Shown: positions 43,420 through 53,047 of the stretch, piece by piece | Position numbering within the stretch: position 1 is the first letter of the stretch | Layout of the letters: each line of letters starts with the position of its first letter | Assembly: GCF_014696625.1 (NCBI RefSeq) | Contig: NZ_JACJQL010000019.1 | Coordinates: forward strand, 1-64,000 | DNA from: Nostoc parmelioides FACHB-3921 | Lineage (GTDB): Bacteria > Cyanobacteriota > Cyanobacteriia > Cyanobacteriales > Nostocaceae | Direction of reading: 5' to 3' | Length of the DNA: 64,000 bases | The notes under the pieces: generated by a model | Told to the model about the DNA's origin: nothing | The model's input: the letters and a program-made list of their open reading frames with translations, nothing else | Databases searched by the model: none | Translations under genes and position numbers: made by a program

Positions 43420-44319
43420 ATGAAAACGATAACTTCACTTTTTAGCGAAGAAAGTAATCAACTTCAGACAGAAATTAATAATTTAAGTAATATTGAAGAT
43501 GTAGTTAAACTCGTTCAAAATAAACTTGACAATCTAGAAAGAATTTATATTAGCGAACTCAATATAACTCAAGTGCGTTTCGCTGCATTTTTCTTAGATG
43601 TGTTGCGTCAGTCAATACCTATTCTTGGAGCAGTTGAAATCGCTCAGATTGAGGCAACAGAACATAAACAAATAACTAATCTAGCACTTACGTCTTCCCC
43701 CAATCGATTAATTTTAAAAGTGCTAAAAGTACTAATTTATATAGGTATTTTAGGTTGGTTATTTTATCTAACAAATACTACTCCAGGCGCATGGATGGGG
43801 ATTTTACTTACTGCCGTGCTGCTAGGATTGGAAGTGGTGCTGCAACTTGATAAAAATAGGTCAAGCTTACCGGAGGTCAGGGAAGTAGCTCAACCTATCC
43901 TCAAAGTAGATAGCAGAATTATTTTAGCCCAACTGGCTGATGCACTCAACACTATCGATTTAGTAATTGCTGGATTTGCTGAATCTGACAAAGCCAAAGA
44001 TGAGCGGAATATGGAAGAATTGCCGGAACTCTTGAATTTCTTGCAAAGACTCGTAGGTGCATCGTCTTTGAATAAACCCCAGATGGTGATGGAACTAACG
44101 AAAATGTTGCCACAAATTTTGATGTCTCAGGGGATTCGCACTCAAATTTACCAAGCAAAAGCACCTCATAGTGATCGCACTTACTTCGATTTTGAGCCAA
44201 GTATCGACCCTGATAACCAAGATTATGTCACAATTACGCCAGCTTTGTTGAAAGGCGATCGCTTGCTGAGGCGCGGTAGGGTAATTGAACCAGCATACTC
44301 CCAAGCCAGAGAATCCTAG
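43420..44319 (+). CDS. Membrane protein paired with Hsp70-like ATPase
   Basis: A 299-residue protein of unknown family. The N-terminal 95 residues are coiled-coil-like and soluble. Two adjacent hydrophobic segments (LKVLIYIGILGWLFYLTNTT and WMGILLTAVLLGLEVVLQL, about 105-145) form a hairpin anchor. A C-terminal soluble domain of about 150 residues follows. It starts 12 bp before the next gene, which strongly suggests an operon and joint function. Confidence 0.75.
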   Translation: MKTITSLFSEESNQLQTEINNLSNIEDVVKLVQNKLDNLERIYISELNITQVRFAAFFLDVLRQSIPILGAVEIAQIEATEHKQITNLALTSSPNRLILKVLKVLIYIGILGWLFYLTNTTPGAWMGILLTAVLLGLEVVLQLDKNRSSLPEVREVAQPILKVDSRIILAQLADALNTIDLVIAGFAESDKAKDERNMEELPELLNFLQRLVGASSLNKPQMVMELTKMLPQILMSQGIRTQIYQAKAPHSDRTYFDFEPSIDPDNQDYVTITPALLKGDRLLRRGRVIEPAYSQARES

Positions 44320-44331
44320 ACAATATATAGT

Positions 44332-46254
44332 ATGGAAATTTTAGAAACAGTCGGTTTTGATTTGGGACATGGTGAAACAGCAGTAGCTAAGGCAATTGTG
44401 GAGAGTATCGAACCGCCCCAAATGTTGGAGATTAATAACAAAAAAAACCAAATCACTGCACTAGGTTGGCATCCTCAATTAGGTTATCTAGTCGGGGAAC
44501 AAGCCTTAATTCAAGCTGGTGTGACGCAACTAGCAATTACTTTCAAGCAAAAACCCAATAATGATCCCAAATATCGCAAAACTATTAGTACTTTTATTGC
44601 CACCTACTACCACTTATTAAAAGAAAGTAGACAAATTGAAACTCAAGATACTACTTACTTTTACGTTGGTTGTCCTTCAGGATGGTCAGTTAAAGAACGT
44701 TCAGAATATCAACAACTACTGCAAGAAGCTGGTATTCCATTACTAAATGTTGTTCCCGAATCACGTGCGGCTTTTATGCAGGCCAAAGAAGCAGGGAAAC
44801 TGGAATATGAAAAACTTCTTTCGTCGGTGCTAATTGTTGATATTGGTTCCTCAACTACAGATTTTACCTTAGTTAAAAGCTTACAAGAAATTCCCTTAGA
44901 TTTTGGTAATAACACTTTAGGTGCATCTTTAATTGATAAAGCTATTTTTGCTAATACTCTTGCTAAACACGAACAAAAATCATTACTCGAAAAAGTATTT
45001 AAAGAATATCCCCATCATCAAGCGCGTTGTGAATTAGCTTGTCGCAAAGCCAAGGAAGATTACTTTTCTAATGAACAACTTTACAGCGATTCTCAATCCT
45101 TTGCCCGTGGTTTTGAATCTATCAATGAACAAATTTATTTTATCCCCCAAGTCAACAAATTGATAATGAAGGAAATATTGCACCAACCTTTACCTGAACT
45201 AGGACAAAAAAGTTGGTTGCAATCATTTCACGCAGCTTTAAGCGAAGCAAAGCAAAAGTTAGACCAGCAAGGAATTATACCGAAACTGCTACTCATGACT
45301 GGTGGTGCATCGCGGATGAAATTTACCCACCAACTTTGTCAGGAATTTTTCCCCGAACCACAAACCTTACTGCGTCCAGATCCAGAGCCAGAAAGATGTA
45401 TTGCATTAGGTTTAGCGCGGGTGGGACGTTGGGACTTACGAGCTAATGCTTTCAAACAAGAAGTAAATAAACTGTTGGAATCAAACAAACTCAAAGAATT
45501 AATTGGTAAGCACATTCCAGAGTTAATAGAATCATTAACCAAGCCATTAGCCGAGGGGTTAATTGAAAATGCAGTTAGACCGGGGCTAAAAGATTGGCAA
45601 ACGAACCAAATACGTACTTTAGCTGATTTGGAAACAGCGATGAAGCAGCGAGCAGAACAATGGCTGCAAAGTGACATAGCACAACAGACAGTTAACAAAC
45701 AATGTATAAGTTGGTTTAATCAGAAAATTCAACCCGATTTAGCCGCAGAAACTGACCCAATATGCCGAAAGTTCCAGATACCCAGAAGCAGTTTGAGGTT
45801 TGAAGATAGTATCGAGCCTGCTTTAGTCAACCCAGAATTACGCATTGGTGATGCTATTTTGGGGGACACCGTAGCATTCATAGTTAATGTATTAATTGGT
45901 GGTGGTACTCTCGCCAGTATTATTACTCTTATATTGACTGGACATTTAACATGGCCTATTGCATTAGTATATGGTGCATCGGTAATAGCAGCAGGTATGG
46001 AGCTAAATCGAGAGACTGTGAAAGAGGCAATTAAAACAAATGTCAATGTTCCTAGTTGGATTCGCCCTAGTTTTGTGAATGACCGAAAAATTGACGATAT
46101 ATGTAAGCAAGTCAATCCTGAGTTAGACAGGATTATTCAAGAACAACTAATAGCAAATCAAGACGCTTTTGACAAACTAATTAGTAAGGTAGAGCAAGGA
46201 CTACAAAAAACTCTTTCTACAAAGGTTCAAGAGGCAATAATTTTGATTCAATAA
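44332..46254 (+). CDS. Hsp70/actin-like ATPase with C-terminal membrane segment
   Basis: This 640-residue protein has the sugar-kinase/Hsp70/actin fold. Phosphate 1 is VGFDLGHGETAVAKA, phosphate 2 is VLIVDIGSSTTDFTLV, and the adenosine motif is LLLMTGGASRMKF. Residues 20-360 are the ATPase; there is no Hsp70 substrate domain. The C-terminus has a helical region and two hydrophobic helices (LGDTVAFIVNVLIGGGTLASI and ITLILTGHLTWPIALVYGASVI, at about 505-555). It may be a membrane-tethered actin-like ATPase. It follows the membrane protein gene by 12 bp. Confidence 0.8.
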   Translation: MEILETVGFDLGHGETAVAKAIVESIEPPQMLEINNKKNQITALGWHPQLGYLVGEQALIQAGVTQLAITFKQKPNNDPKYRKTISTFIATYYHLLKESRQIETQDTTYFYVGCPSGWSVKERSEYQQLLQEAGIPLLNVVPESRAAFMQAKEAGKLEYEKLLSSVLIVDIGSSTTDFTLVKSLQEIPLDFGNNTLGASLIDKAIFANTLAKHEQKSLLEKVFKEYPHHQARCELACRKAKEDYFSNEQLYSDSQSFARGFESINEQIYFIPQVNKLIMKEILHQPLPELGQKSWLQSFHAALSEAKQKLDQQGIIPKLLLMTGGASRMKFTHQLCQEFFPEPQTLLRPDPEPERCIALGLARVGRWDLRANAFKQEVNKLLESNKLKELIGKHIPELIESLTKPLAEGLIENAVRPGLKDWQTNQIRTLADLETAMKQRAEQWLQSDIAQQTVNKQCISWFNQKIQPDLAAETDPICRKFQIPRSSLRFEDSIEPALVNPELRIGDAILGDTVAFIVNVLIGGGTLASIITLILTGHLTWPIALVYGASVIAAGMELNRETVKEAIKTNVNVPSWIRPSFVNDRKIDDICKQVNPELDRIIQEQLIANQDAFDKLISKVEQGLQKTLSTKVQEAIILIQ

Positions 46255-46520
46255 AAAACTCCATCTACAGGGAGATTAAGTTTTTGTTAATGTTCAGTGG
46301 CAAAAATGACTAAAAAACACCCACAAGGGGATGGGGTATTAAATCAGTTCCTTTTAACCATTGACACGCGATCGCAAAGCGTCCCGTAGGGAAGCGCAAT
46401 AATGTATCTAAATTGTCAATTTGCTTATGTAACTGTCTTAGGGCTTGAGAGCCGATTCAATTGATTACTGTGCTTGACTTTGTAAACTAGTTTGTGGGGG
46501 TTCGCTATTAGCCTAATGTT
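46255..46520. other. Intergenic stretch with a HIP1-linked palindrome
   Basis: Contains a GCGATCGCAAAGCGTCCCGT-type palindromic repeat near 46368-46401 and a CACCCACAAGGGG motif near 46319. No gene is seen. Confidence 0.5.
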
Positions 46521-47090
46521 GATGTGAGTTTTGCAGCTAGTCAGGGAAAACTAAACTTAGTCGGATGTCAATAGCACTTAAGGAATAAATTTTGAGGCTT
46601 CGCTGGCTTTCCTTTCACCAAATGCTATTGATTTAGCTTCTATGTCAATTTTCAGGAACTCCATCATGGTTCAAACATCTCCGCTCGACCACCAAGTACA
46701 GTCTTTAGAATTACCAATTGAGCGTGATCGATTTCTCCGCACTATCATTCGGGAATTGGCTGGAACTTTACAAGATGTTGTTGGTATTGAAGAGGCAGCA
46801 GGATTTTTGAATGTAGTCGGCTATCGAACAGGACAGCAAGTTAATCAGATATATCATCACGGTTTGCAACTATCTAATCTTTCGCGTGAGCAGGTAACTG
46901 CTGTCCTGGTAGATTGGAAACGCCGGATTCAAGGTGACTTTTATGTAATTGAAGAAAGTGATGAAAAGATAGTTTTAGGCAATCGCAAATGTCCTTTTGC
47001 GGAACAGGTAGAAGGGCGCGAAGCTATGTGTGTCATGACATCTAATATTTTTGGTGCGATCGCAGCAGATAATCTCGGCTATGCCAGAGT
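46521..47090. repeat. 570-bp duplication, left copy
   Basis: The sequence matches 50772-51341 at 568 of 570 positions, with an offset of 4251 bp. It covers 120-145 bp of upstream leader and the first 142 codons of the MetOD1-type gene. Right of 47090 the similarity drops sharply. Confidence 0.95.
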
Positions 47091-47100
47091 CCAGTTATAA
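46666..47100 (+). CDS. MetOD1-type sensor protein, truncated copy
   Basis: This is a 144-residue version of the protein at 50917-51453, recalling the methanogen-output-domain-1 family. Conserved elements are GYRTGQQVNQIYHH and NRKCPFAEQVEGREAMCVMTS, with cysteines that could bind a ligand or cofactor. A CAA codon has become TAA, so the last 34 residues are lost; the tail behind the stop is still recognisable but diverged. An AGGAA ribosome site favours the ATG at 46666 over one at 46642. The response-regulator kinase follows after 197 bp. Confidence 0.65.
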   Translation: MVQTSPLDHQVQSLELPIERDRFLRTIIRELAGTLQDVVGIEEAAGFLNVVGYRTGQQVNQIYHHGLQLSNLSREQVTAVLVDWKRRIQGDFYVIEESDEKIVLGNRKCPFAEQVEGREAMCVMTSNIFGAIAADNLGYARVQL

Positions 47101-47297
47101 GACACAATCGCTAGAGGTGCAAAGGAATGCATAGTTGTGTCCCTAGTTCCTGGCTCCCCAATCCCAAGCAGATATATAGAACTCATCTTTGATTTCTCAA
47201 AAAAAGTAAGTACACTCCTAATTCTTCTTATTTGTTCCCTGTTTTCTGTTTTCTCCCTACACAAATAATTTGATGCATCGAAACGGATTCCTATAGT

Positions 47298-48566
47298 ATG
47301 ACAACAACTTCAGAAACTGGATTAATTTTGATTGTTGACGACAACCCAACAAACTTATCCGTTCTTTCTGCGGCTTTGAGTAGTGCTGGTTTTAAATTCC
47401 GAGTAGCAGTTAATGGAGAAAGCGCGATCGCACAAGTCGAACGCAACCCCCCAGAGTTAATTTTACTAGATGTGCAAATGCCAGGAATTGACGGATTTGA
47501 AACCTGTCGTCGCCTGAAAGCAAATCCGCATAGTCAAAATATTCCGATAATTTTTACCACGGCTTTAGGACATATAGATAGCAAAAATAAAGGATTTTCT
47601 CTAGGTGCTGTCGATTATATACCTAAACCGTTTGCCCAAGAGGAAGTTATCGCTAGAGTGCGCGTACATTTACAACTAAAACGGTTTACCGAATCATTAG
47701 AACAGCAACTTAGCGATCGCACTATTGCTTTACAGCAAGCTCAGATTCAATTAGTGCAGCAAGAAAAACTGTCAACACTGGGAGAATTAATCGCCGGAGT
47801 TGCTCACGAAATTAATAATCCGATTAGCTTTATCTCCAGTAATATTAAACATTTAGAAGAACACATTGCCTCTATTACCGAAATTCTGCGACTTTATCAA
47901 CAAGAGTATCTCCATCCCTCAGATCAAATTACAGATGCCAGCAAGGAATTGGATCTAGAATTTGCCCTGCAAGATATAGTGAAAATTATCGACTCATTCA
48001 AGTTAGGTACAGATAGACTGACAAATCTTTCTTTCTCACTCCGCAACTTCTCCCGTGCAGATATTGACACTAAACAACCTGTAGATTTACACCAAGGGCT
48101 TGATAGTACGTTGCTGATTTTACAACATCGCCTGAAAAGTGTAGGCGATCGCCCTCCCATCGAAGTTGCCAAATCTTATGGCCAGTTACCAGAGGTTAAT
48201 TGTTATCCAGGGCAAATCAACCAAGTGTTCATGAATATTCTGGCCAATGCCATTGATGCCCTTGATGAAGCCATGATTCATGGCAAAATGAGCGCTTCTA
48301 TCCCCCAAATCCAAATTACAACAGAGTTAGATGCTCAAAATTGCGTCATCATTAGGATTACTGATAATGGCATGGGTATCCCTGACTTAATTCAAGAGCG
48401 ATTATTTGAACCTCTATTTACGACCAAGCCTGTCGGTAAAGGCACTGGACTGGGTTTATCAATCGCCCATCAAATTATTGTAGAAAAACACAATGGCACA
48501 TTAGCAGTAAATTCTCAGCCTGGTCAGGGAACTGAATTTACTATCAAAATTCCTAGCAAGGAGTAG
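47298..48566 (+). CDS. Response regulator-histidine kinase fusion
   Basis: A 422-residue cytoplasmic protein. The receiver (9-125) has D58 in LILLDVQMPG and a KPF lysine. A coiled coil leads to HisKA with H170 in GVAHEINNP. HATPase follows (NILANAIDAL N-box, DNGMGI, GKGTGLGLS). The kinase domain closely resembles the one at 51661-53013. A receiver before the kinase suggests control by another kinase. It directly follows a MetOD1-type gene. Confidence 0.92.
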   Translation: MTTTSETGLILIVDDNPTNLSVLSAALSSAGFKFRVAVNGESAIAQVERNPPELILLDVQMPGIDGFETCRRLKANPHSQNIPIIFTTALGHIDSKNKGFSLGAVDYIPKPFAQEEVIARVRVHLQLKRFTESLEQQLSDRTIALQQAQIQLVQQEKLSTLGELIAGVAHEINNPISFISSNIKHLEEHIASITEILRLYQQEYLHPSDQITDASKELDLEFALQDIVKIIDSFKLGTDRLTNLSFSLRNFSRADIDTKQPVDLHQGLDSTLLILQHRLKSVGDRPPIEVAKSYGQLPEVNCYPGQINQVFMNILANAIDALDEAMIHGKMSASIPQIQITTELDAQNCVIIRITDNGMGIPDLIQERLFEPLFTTKPVGKGTGLGLSIAHQIIVEKHNGTLAVNSQPGQGTEFTIKIPSKE

Positions 48567-48567
48567 G

Positions 48568-48601
48568 GATTAGGGACTGGGGATTAGGGATTGGGGATTG
48601 G
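48568..48601. repeat. STRR1 array adjoining the kinase stop codon
   Basis: Units GGGATTA, GGGACTG, GGGATTA, GGGATTG follow one another directly behind the stop codon of the response-regulator kinase. Confidence 0.75.
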
Positions 48602-48728
48602 TAATAGTCATTAGACTTGTCCCCCCATCTTCCTCATCCTTTCAAGGGTAGGTTTTTCAGAATCTCAAAAATAGTTGGGAAAATTCTCAACTTGTACTTT
48701 GAGATGGTAATCATATAAGGCCAAATCA

Positions 48729-50633
48729 GTGATTCATCCAATGATGTTGACGTTATTTAAAGACTTCTATTTAATCGGTTTCATTCCCCACGGACATTGT
48801 TATCTCTGGCAAACAGGGTTGGTATGGCTCAACATCATAGGGGATGCAACAATCGCCATAGCCTATTATTCAATTCCTTGTCTACTGGTTTACTTTATTT
48901 TCCAACGCAAAGATGTTCCTTTCAACGGAGTTTTTCTGTTATTTGGTGCTTTTATTATTGCCTGTGGTACAGGACACCTAATGGATATTTGGACATTATG
49001 GTATCCAAACTATTGGATTGCAGCCGGACTGAAAGCCTTCACAGCTTTAATTTCCATATACACATCATTTGCGTTAGTTTATCTCATTCCCCTAGCTTTA
49101 AAACTACCCAGTCCTGAACAGTTAGAAACTGCTAATCAAGCGCTGAAAAGTGAAATTGTAGAGCGTAAGCGAATAGAACAGGAGCTACGTATAGCAGAAG
49201 AAATTGCTACCAACTCCAGCCAAGCTAAAAGTGAATTTCTGGCTAATATGAGCCACGAACTACGCACGCCCCTTAATGGCATTCTGGGTTATACACAAAT
49301 TCTACAACGTACAGAATCCCTCACCGAGAAAGGACACAAAGGTGTAGATATTATTCAGCAGTGTGGTTCCCATTTGTTGAGTCTAATTAATGATGTACTG
49401 GATCTTGCCAAGATTGAAGCAAGAAAGCTGGAACTGAACCCGATTGATTTCTACTTTCCGGCATTTATTGACAGCGTGACAGAAATTTGTCGTATCCGCG
49501 CAGAACAGAAAGGTATTGGGTTTTATGTGCAACTATCGGCAGATTTACCTGTCGGAATTCGTGCTGATGACAAACGTTTACGTCAAGTTTTGATCAACCT
49601 ACTTGGTAACGCTATTAAGTTTACAGAAAAAGGTAGTGTCACTTTCAAAATTGAAGTTAAAGCTACTCAAGAAGAATTTCAGAAATTACCAATTCATAAA
49701 ATTAGATTTGAGGTAACGGATACCGGAGTTGGGATGAACCCTGAGCAACTACAAAAAATCTTTTTACCTTTTGAACAAGTAGGAGAACAGAAACGCCAGA
49801 TTGAAGGTACAGGGTTAGGACTAGCAATTACCCACAAAATTATTACATTGATGGGTAGTCAAATAGAAGTGAAAAGTACGTTTGGTCAAGGTAGCAGTTT
49901 CTGGTTTGAACTAGAACTACCAGAAGCTAAAGATTGGGCAAAAGCTTCGAGAGCAATTCCTCAGGGAACTGTTGTTGGTTATGAAGGGAAAAAGCGAAAG
50001 ATTTTAGTAGTAGATGACAAATGGCAAAACCGCTTGATAGTAACTAATTTACTAGAGCCAATTGGATTTGTAGTCATAGAAGCTAGTAACGGTAAGGAAG
50101 CCTTATCACAATTAAACAGTCATCAACCAGACTTAATTATTACTGATTTAATGATGCCTTTAATGAATGGATTTGAATTCATTAATCAGTTACGTTATTC
50201 TTACCAATTCGAGAAGACACCTATTATTGCCTCTTCAGCTAGTGTTTTTGAAACAGATCAATATAAAAGCATAGATGCCGGTGCAAACGCATTTTTACCA
50301 AAACCTGTAGATGCTGAAATGTTGCTAGAAGTACTGCGAAAATATTTGCTATTGGAATGGATATATGATGATAAAGCTAAGAAAAATAATGCAAATCAGG
50401 CTGCAAATGCAGATAATCAAGAAAATATAACTCCTCCTACTATTGAAGTTTTACAACAGTTAATGGAACTAGTAAAAGATGGCGATATTGAAGGAATTTT
50501 AGAGATAGCGCAGCAAATTTCTATATTCGATGAGAAACTAAATAAATTTGCTGGGAAAATTACTCACTTCGCTAGTAATTTCCAAATCCAACTTTTAGAA
50601 GAATTTGTACAACAATATCTACCTATAAATTGA
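48729..50633 (+). CDS. Ethylene-receptor-like hybrid histidine kinase
   Basis: A 634-residue membrane sensor. The N-terminus has three helices that align without gaps to plant ETR1: D39, Y46, I49, P50, C79, H83 correspond to D25, Y32, I35, P36, C65, H69, so the Cu(I)/ethylene site (IACGTGHLMDIWTLW) is complete. HFIPHGHCYLWQTG-type residues resemble the cyanobacterial ethylene receptors. HisKA has H176 (NMSHELRTP), HATPase follows, then a receiver (ITDLMMPLMNG) and a 90-residue tail. A GTG start follows AAGG by 9 bp; ATGs at 48741 and 48744 are alternatives. Confidence 0.88.
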   Translation: MIHPMMLTLFKDFYLIGFIPHGHCYLWQTGLVWLNIIGDATIAIAYYSIPCLLVYFIFQRKDVPFNGVFLLFGAFIIACGTGHLMDIWTLWYPNYWIAAGLKAFTALISIYTSFALVYLIPLALKLPSPEQLETANQALKSEIVERKRIEQELRIAEEIATNSSQAKSEFLANMSHELRTPLNGILGYTQILQRTESLTEKGHKGVDIIQQCGSHLLSLINDVLDLAKIEARKLELNPIDFYFPAFIDSVTEICRIRAEQKGIGFYVQLSADLPVGIRADDKRLRQVLINLLGNAIKFTEKGSVTFKIEVKATQEEFQKLPIHKIRFEVTDTGVGMNPEQLQKIFLPFEQVGEQKRQIEGTGLGLAITHKIITLMGSQIEVKSTFGQGSSFWFELELPEAKDWAKASRAIPQGTVVGYEGKKRKILVVDDKWQNRLIVTNLLEPIGFVVIEASNGKEALSQLNSHQPDLIITDLMMPLMNGFEFINQLRYSYQFEKTPIIASSASVFETDQYKSIDAGANAFLPKPVDAEMLLEVLRKYLLLEWIYDDKAKKNNANQAANADNQENITPPTIEVLQQLMELVKDGDIEGILEIAQQISIFDEKLNKFAGKITHFASNFQIQLLEEFVQQYLPIN

Positions 50634-50771
50634 AAATGGGCATGGGGCATTGAGACGGCAGTTTTTCTACCCTGCTCTCTGCCCCCCTGCTTTTTCTAGT
50701 CTCATATCACAGAGCCATTATTCTGTAACACTTTAAGCTTTTCTGAGTGCCATTCGGTATTAACCTAAGTT

Positions 50772-51341
50772 GATGTGAGTTTTGCAGCTAGTCAGGGAAA
50801 ACTAAACTTAGTCGGATGTCAATAGCACTTAAGGAATAAATTTTGAGGCTTCGCTGGCTTTCCTTTCACCAAATGCTATTGATTTAGCTTCTATGTCAAT
50901 TTTCAGGAACTCCATCATGATTCAAACATCTCCGCTCGACCACCAAGTACAGTCTTTAGAATTACCAATTGAGCGTGATCGATTTCTCCGCACTATCATT
51001 CGGGAATTGGCTGGAACTTTACAAGATGTTGTTGGTATTGAAGAGGCAGCAGGATTTTTGAATGTAGTCGGCTATCGAACAGGACAGCAAGTTAATCAGA
51101 TATATCATCACGGTTTGCAACTATCTAATCTTTCGCGTGAGCAGGTAACTGCTGTCCTGGTAGATTGGAAACGCCGGATTCAAGGTGACTTTTACGTAAT
51201 TGAAGAAAGTGATGAAAAGATAGTTTTAGGCAATCGCAAATGTCCTTTTGCGGAACAGGTAGAAGGGCGCGAAGCTATGTGTGTCATGACATCTAATATT
51301 TTTGGTGCGATCGCAGCAGATAATCTCGGCTATGCCAGAGT
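50772..51341. repeat. 570-bp duplication, right copy
   Basis: This copy is intact and differs from 46521-47090 at two positions (G/A at the second codon region and T/C in a wobble base). The leader holds complementary arms TCAATAGCA and TGCTATTGA about 46 nt apart, kept in both copies. Confidence 0.95.
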
Positions 51342-51453
51342 TGAGTTACAAAACACAATCGCTAGAGGCGCAAACGAATGTACAGTCGTCATTCATCTTC
51401 AACCTAGCGAATCATTAGATGGGTTTGCCGGACAAGAATACTTCAAAGCATAA
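50917..51453 (+). CDS. MetOD1-type sensor protein, intact copy
   Basis: This 178-residue cytoplasmic protein has an amphipathic N-terminus, then a compact domain with GYRTGQQVNQIYHHG, VIEESDEKIVLGNRKCPF and CVMTSNIFGAIAADNLGYAR. The tail ARGANECTVVIHLQP carries a third Cys. These motifs recall NCBI proteins named methanogen output domain 1-containing. The ligand is unknown. A PAS kinase of the same subfamily as the left module follows after 207 bp. Confidence 0.7.
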   Translation: MIQTSPLDHQVQSLELPIERDRFLRTIIRELAGTLQDVVGIEEAAGFLNVVGYRTGQQVNQIYHHGLQLSNLSREQVTAVLVDWKRRIQGDFYVIEESDEKIVLGNRKCPFAEQVEGREAMCVMTSNIFGAIAADNLGYARVELQNTIARGANECTVVIHLQPSESLDGFAGQEYFKA

Positions 51454-51660
51454 TAGTAGTATTAAATAGAGTATAGACAGCCTAATTAGATTAAAATACT
51501 CACACCCTACACCCTAGCCTCAACTCTATTACCTGTTCTCTGTTACCCTGCCATACGTCCTGGCTAAAGTTGATTCCCTAAAACATGGCTGAGTCTGTTA
51601 ACTATTACTCCGTTAGTATTTTGGACACAGGAAAAGATCCTATTGCCATACTTCAAGCTG

Positions 51661-53013
51661 ATGACACCTGATCAATTTTTAACCTTTGCCCAGGTTTTGC
51701 CAGAACCTCTGCTGCTTATAAATAGCACAGGGGAAATTTTGGCAGTCAATCAAGCTGCTACTAAACTGTTTAGCAAAACCAGTAAAGCACTGATTGGTCA
51801 GCAGTTGAGTGAGTTTGTCACTGATTCACCCCAAAAAGTGAGCGACTATCTGCGAGTTTGCGCCCAAAGTCGGCAAATGATTTTGGGTGCTTTTACTATT
51901 CACCAAGCTGTAGGAGAAGGAATTCCTTGTCGTAGTCAAGGAGCAGTTATCCAACCGCGATCGCATGATAGTCCAGCTATTAATTTACTGCGGTTAGAAA
52001 AGCGAACAAGTAATGAATTTGTTGTGCTGAATCAAAAAATTCATGCCCTGAGTCAGGAGATTCAACAGCGTCAGCGCATTCAGCTAGAATTGGCACAATC
52101 AAATGAAACCTTAAAACATACTCTAATTAAATTACAAAATGCTCTTGAATCCGTCCAAAAAGAAAAAATGTCCGGCTTAGGACAGTTAGTTGCCGGAATT
52201 GCCCATGAAATTAATAATCCAATTACTTTTATTCATGGGAATCTAACATACGCCAGTGAATACTATGATGATTTACTAAACCTAATTCATCTTTATCAGC
52301 AAGAATATCCCCATCCAAGCAAAGTTATTCAAGAGACAATTGAAACACTGGAGCTTGATTTTCTTCAAAAAGATATCGAAAATTTACTCTCTTCCATGAT
52401 GATGGGTTCCCAGCGTATTGCTGAGATTGTAAAATCCTTGCGAAACTTTTCTCGATTAGACGAAGCAACCTTCAAACTAGTTGATATTCATGAGGGTTTA
52501 GAGGCTACATTGATGATTTTACAAAGCCGCTTCAACCCTAGTACTCAGTGTTCTGGTATTGAAGTAATTAAAGAATATGGTGAATTGCCTTTGATTTATT
52601 GTTCTCCTGGGCAAATCAATCAAGTATTTATGAATATTTTGAACAATGCGATTGATGCTTTAGAAGAAGCTGAAAAATTGCAAACAGAGCGTAGCGCATC
52701 GCCAGAATCATCACAAAATCATTGTCGCATCTGGATTCGCACAGAACAACTCAGCGATCGCTACATTGCCATTCGCATCAAGGATAACGGTAACGGTATT
52801 CCCACCCATATTCATCATCAAATATTTAATCCCTTCTTTACTACTAAGCCAATTGGTCAAGGGACAGGATTAGGGTTATCCATTAGTTACCAAATTATCG
52901 AAAGCCATCATGGGCGAATTAATATGATGTCCGATTCCGCTTGGGGAACGGAATTTAGTATTGAGTTGCCTATTGTGGAAGAATCAGACCGAAATTATGG
53001 GAATCCGTTTTGA
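51661..53013 (+). CDS. PAS-domain histidine kinase
   Basis: A 450-residue cytoplasmic kinase. A PAS-like domain (about 8-115; PEPLLLINSTGEILAVNQAATKLF) is followed by a coiled coil, HisKA (AGIAHEINNPITFIHGN) and HATPase (NILNNAIDAL, DNGNGI, GQGTGLGLS). I start it at the ATG at 51661; a TTG 18 bp upstream is possible. The kinase core is paralogous to that of 47298-48566 over about 220 residues, including the insert LYQQEYPHPSKVI. Confidence 0.9.
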   Translation: MTPDQFLTFAQVLPEPLLLINSTGEILAVNQAATKLFSKTSKALIGQQLSEFVTDSPQKVSDYLRVCAQSRQMILGAFTIHQAVGEGIPCRSQGAVIQPRSHDSPAINLLRLEKRTSNEFVVLNQKIHALSQEIQQRQRIQLELAQSNETLKHTLIKLQNALESVQKEKMSGLGQLVAGIAHEINNPITFIHGNLTYASEYYDDLLNLIHLYQQEYPHPSKVIQETIETLELDFLQKDIENLLSSMMMGSQRIAEIVKSLRNFSRLDEATFKLVDIHEGLEATLMILQSRFNPSTQCSGIEVIKEYGELPLIYCSPGQINQVFMNILNNAIDALEEAEKLQTERSASPESSQNHCRIWIRTEQLSDRYIAIRIKDNGNGIPTHIHHQIFNPFFTTKPIGQGTGLGLSISYQIIESHHGRINMMSDSAWGTEFSIELPIVEESDRNYGNPF

Positions 53014-53047
53014 TTATTGAAAATATCTAATAATTAGCATAGCGGCG

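Noticed and set aside
45339..46115. Long antisense frames within the Hsp70-like gene
   Set aside because: Opposite-strand shadows of a well-supported gene with complete nucleotide motifs.
48797..49117. 106-codon + frame inside the ethylene-receptor-like kinase
   Set aside because: Out of frame with the clear copper-site and HisKA motifs; a shadow.
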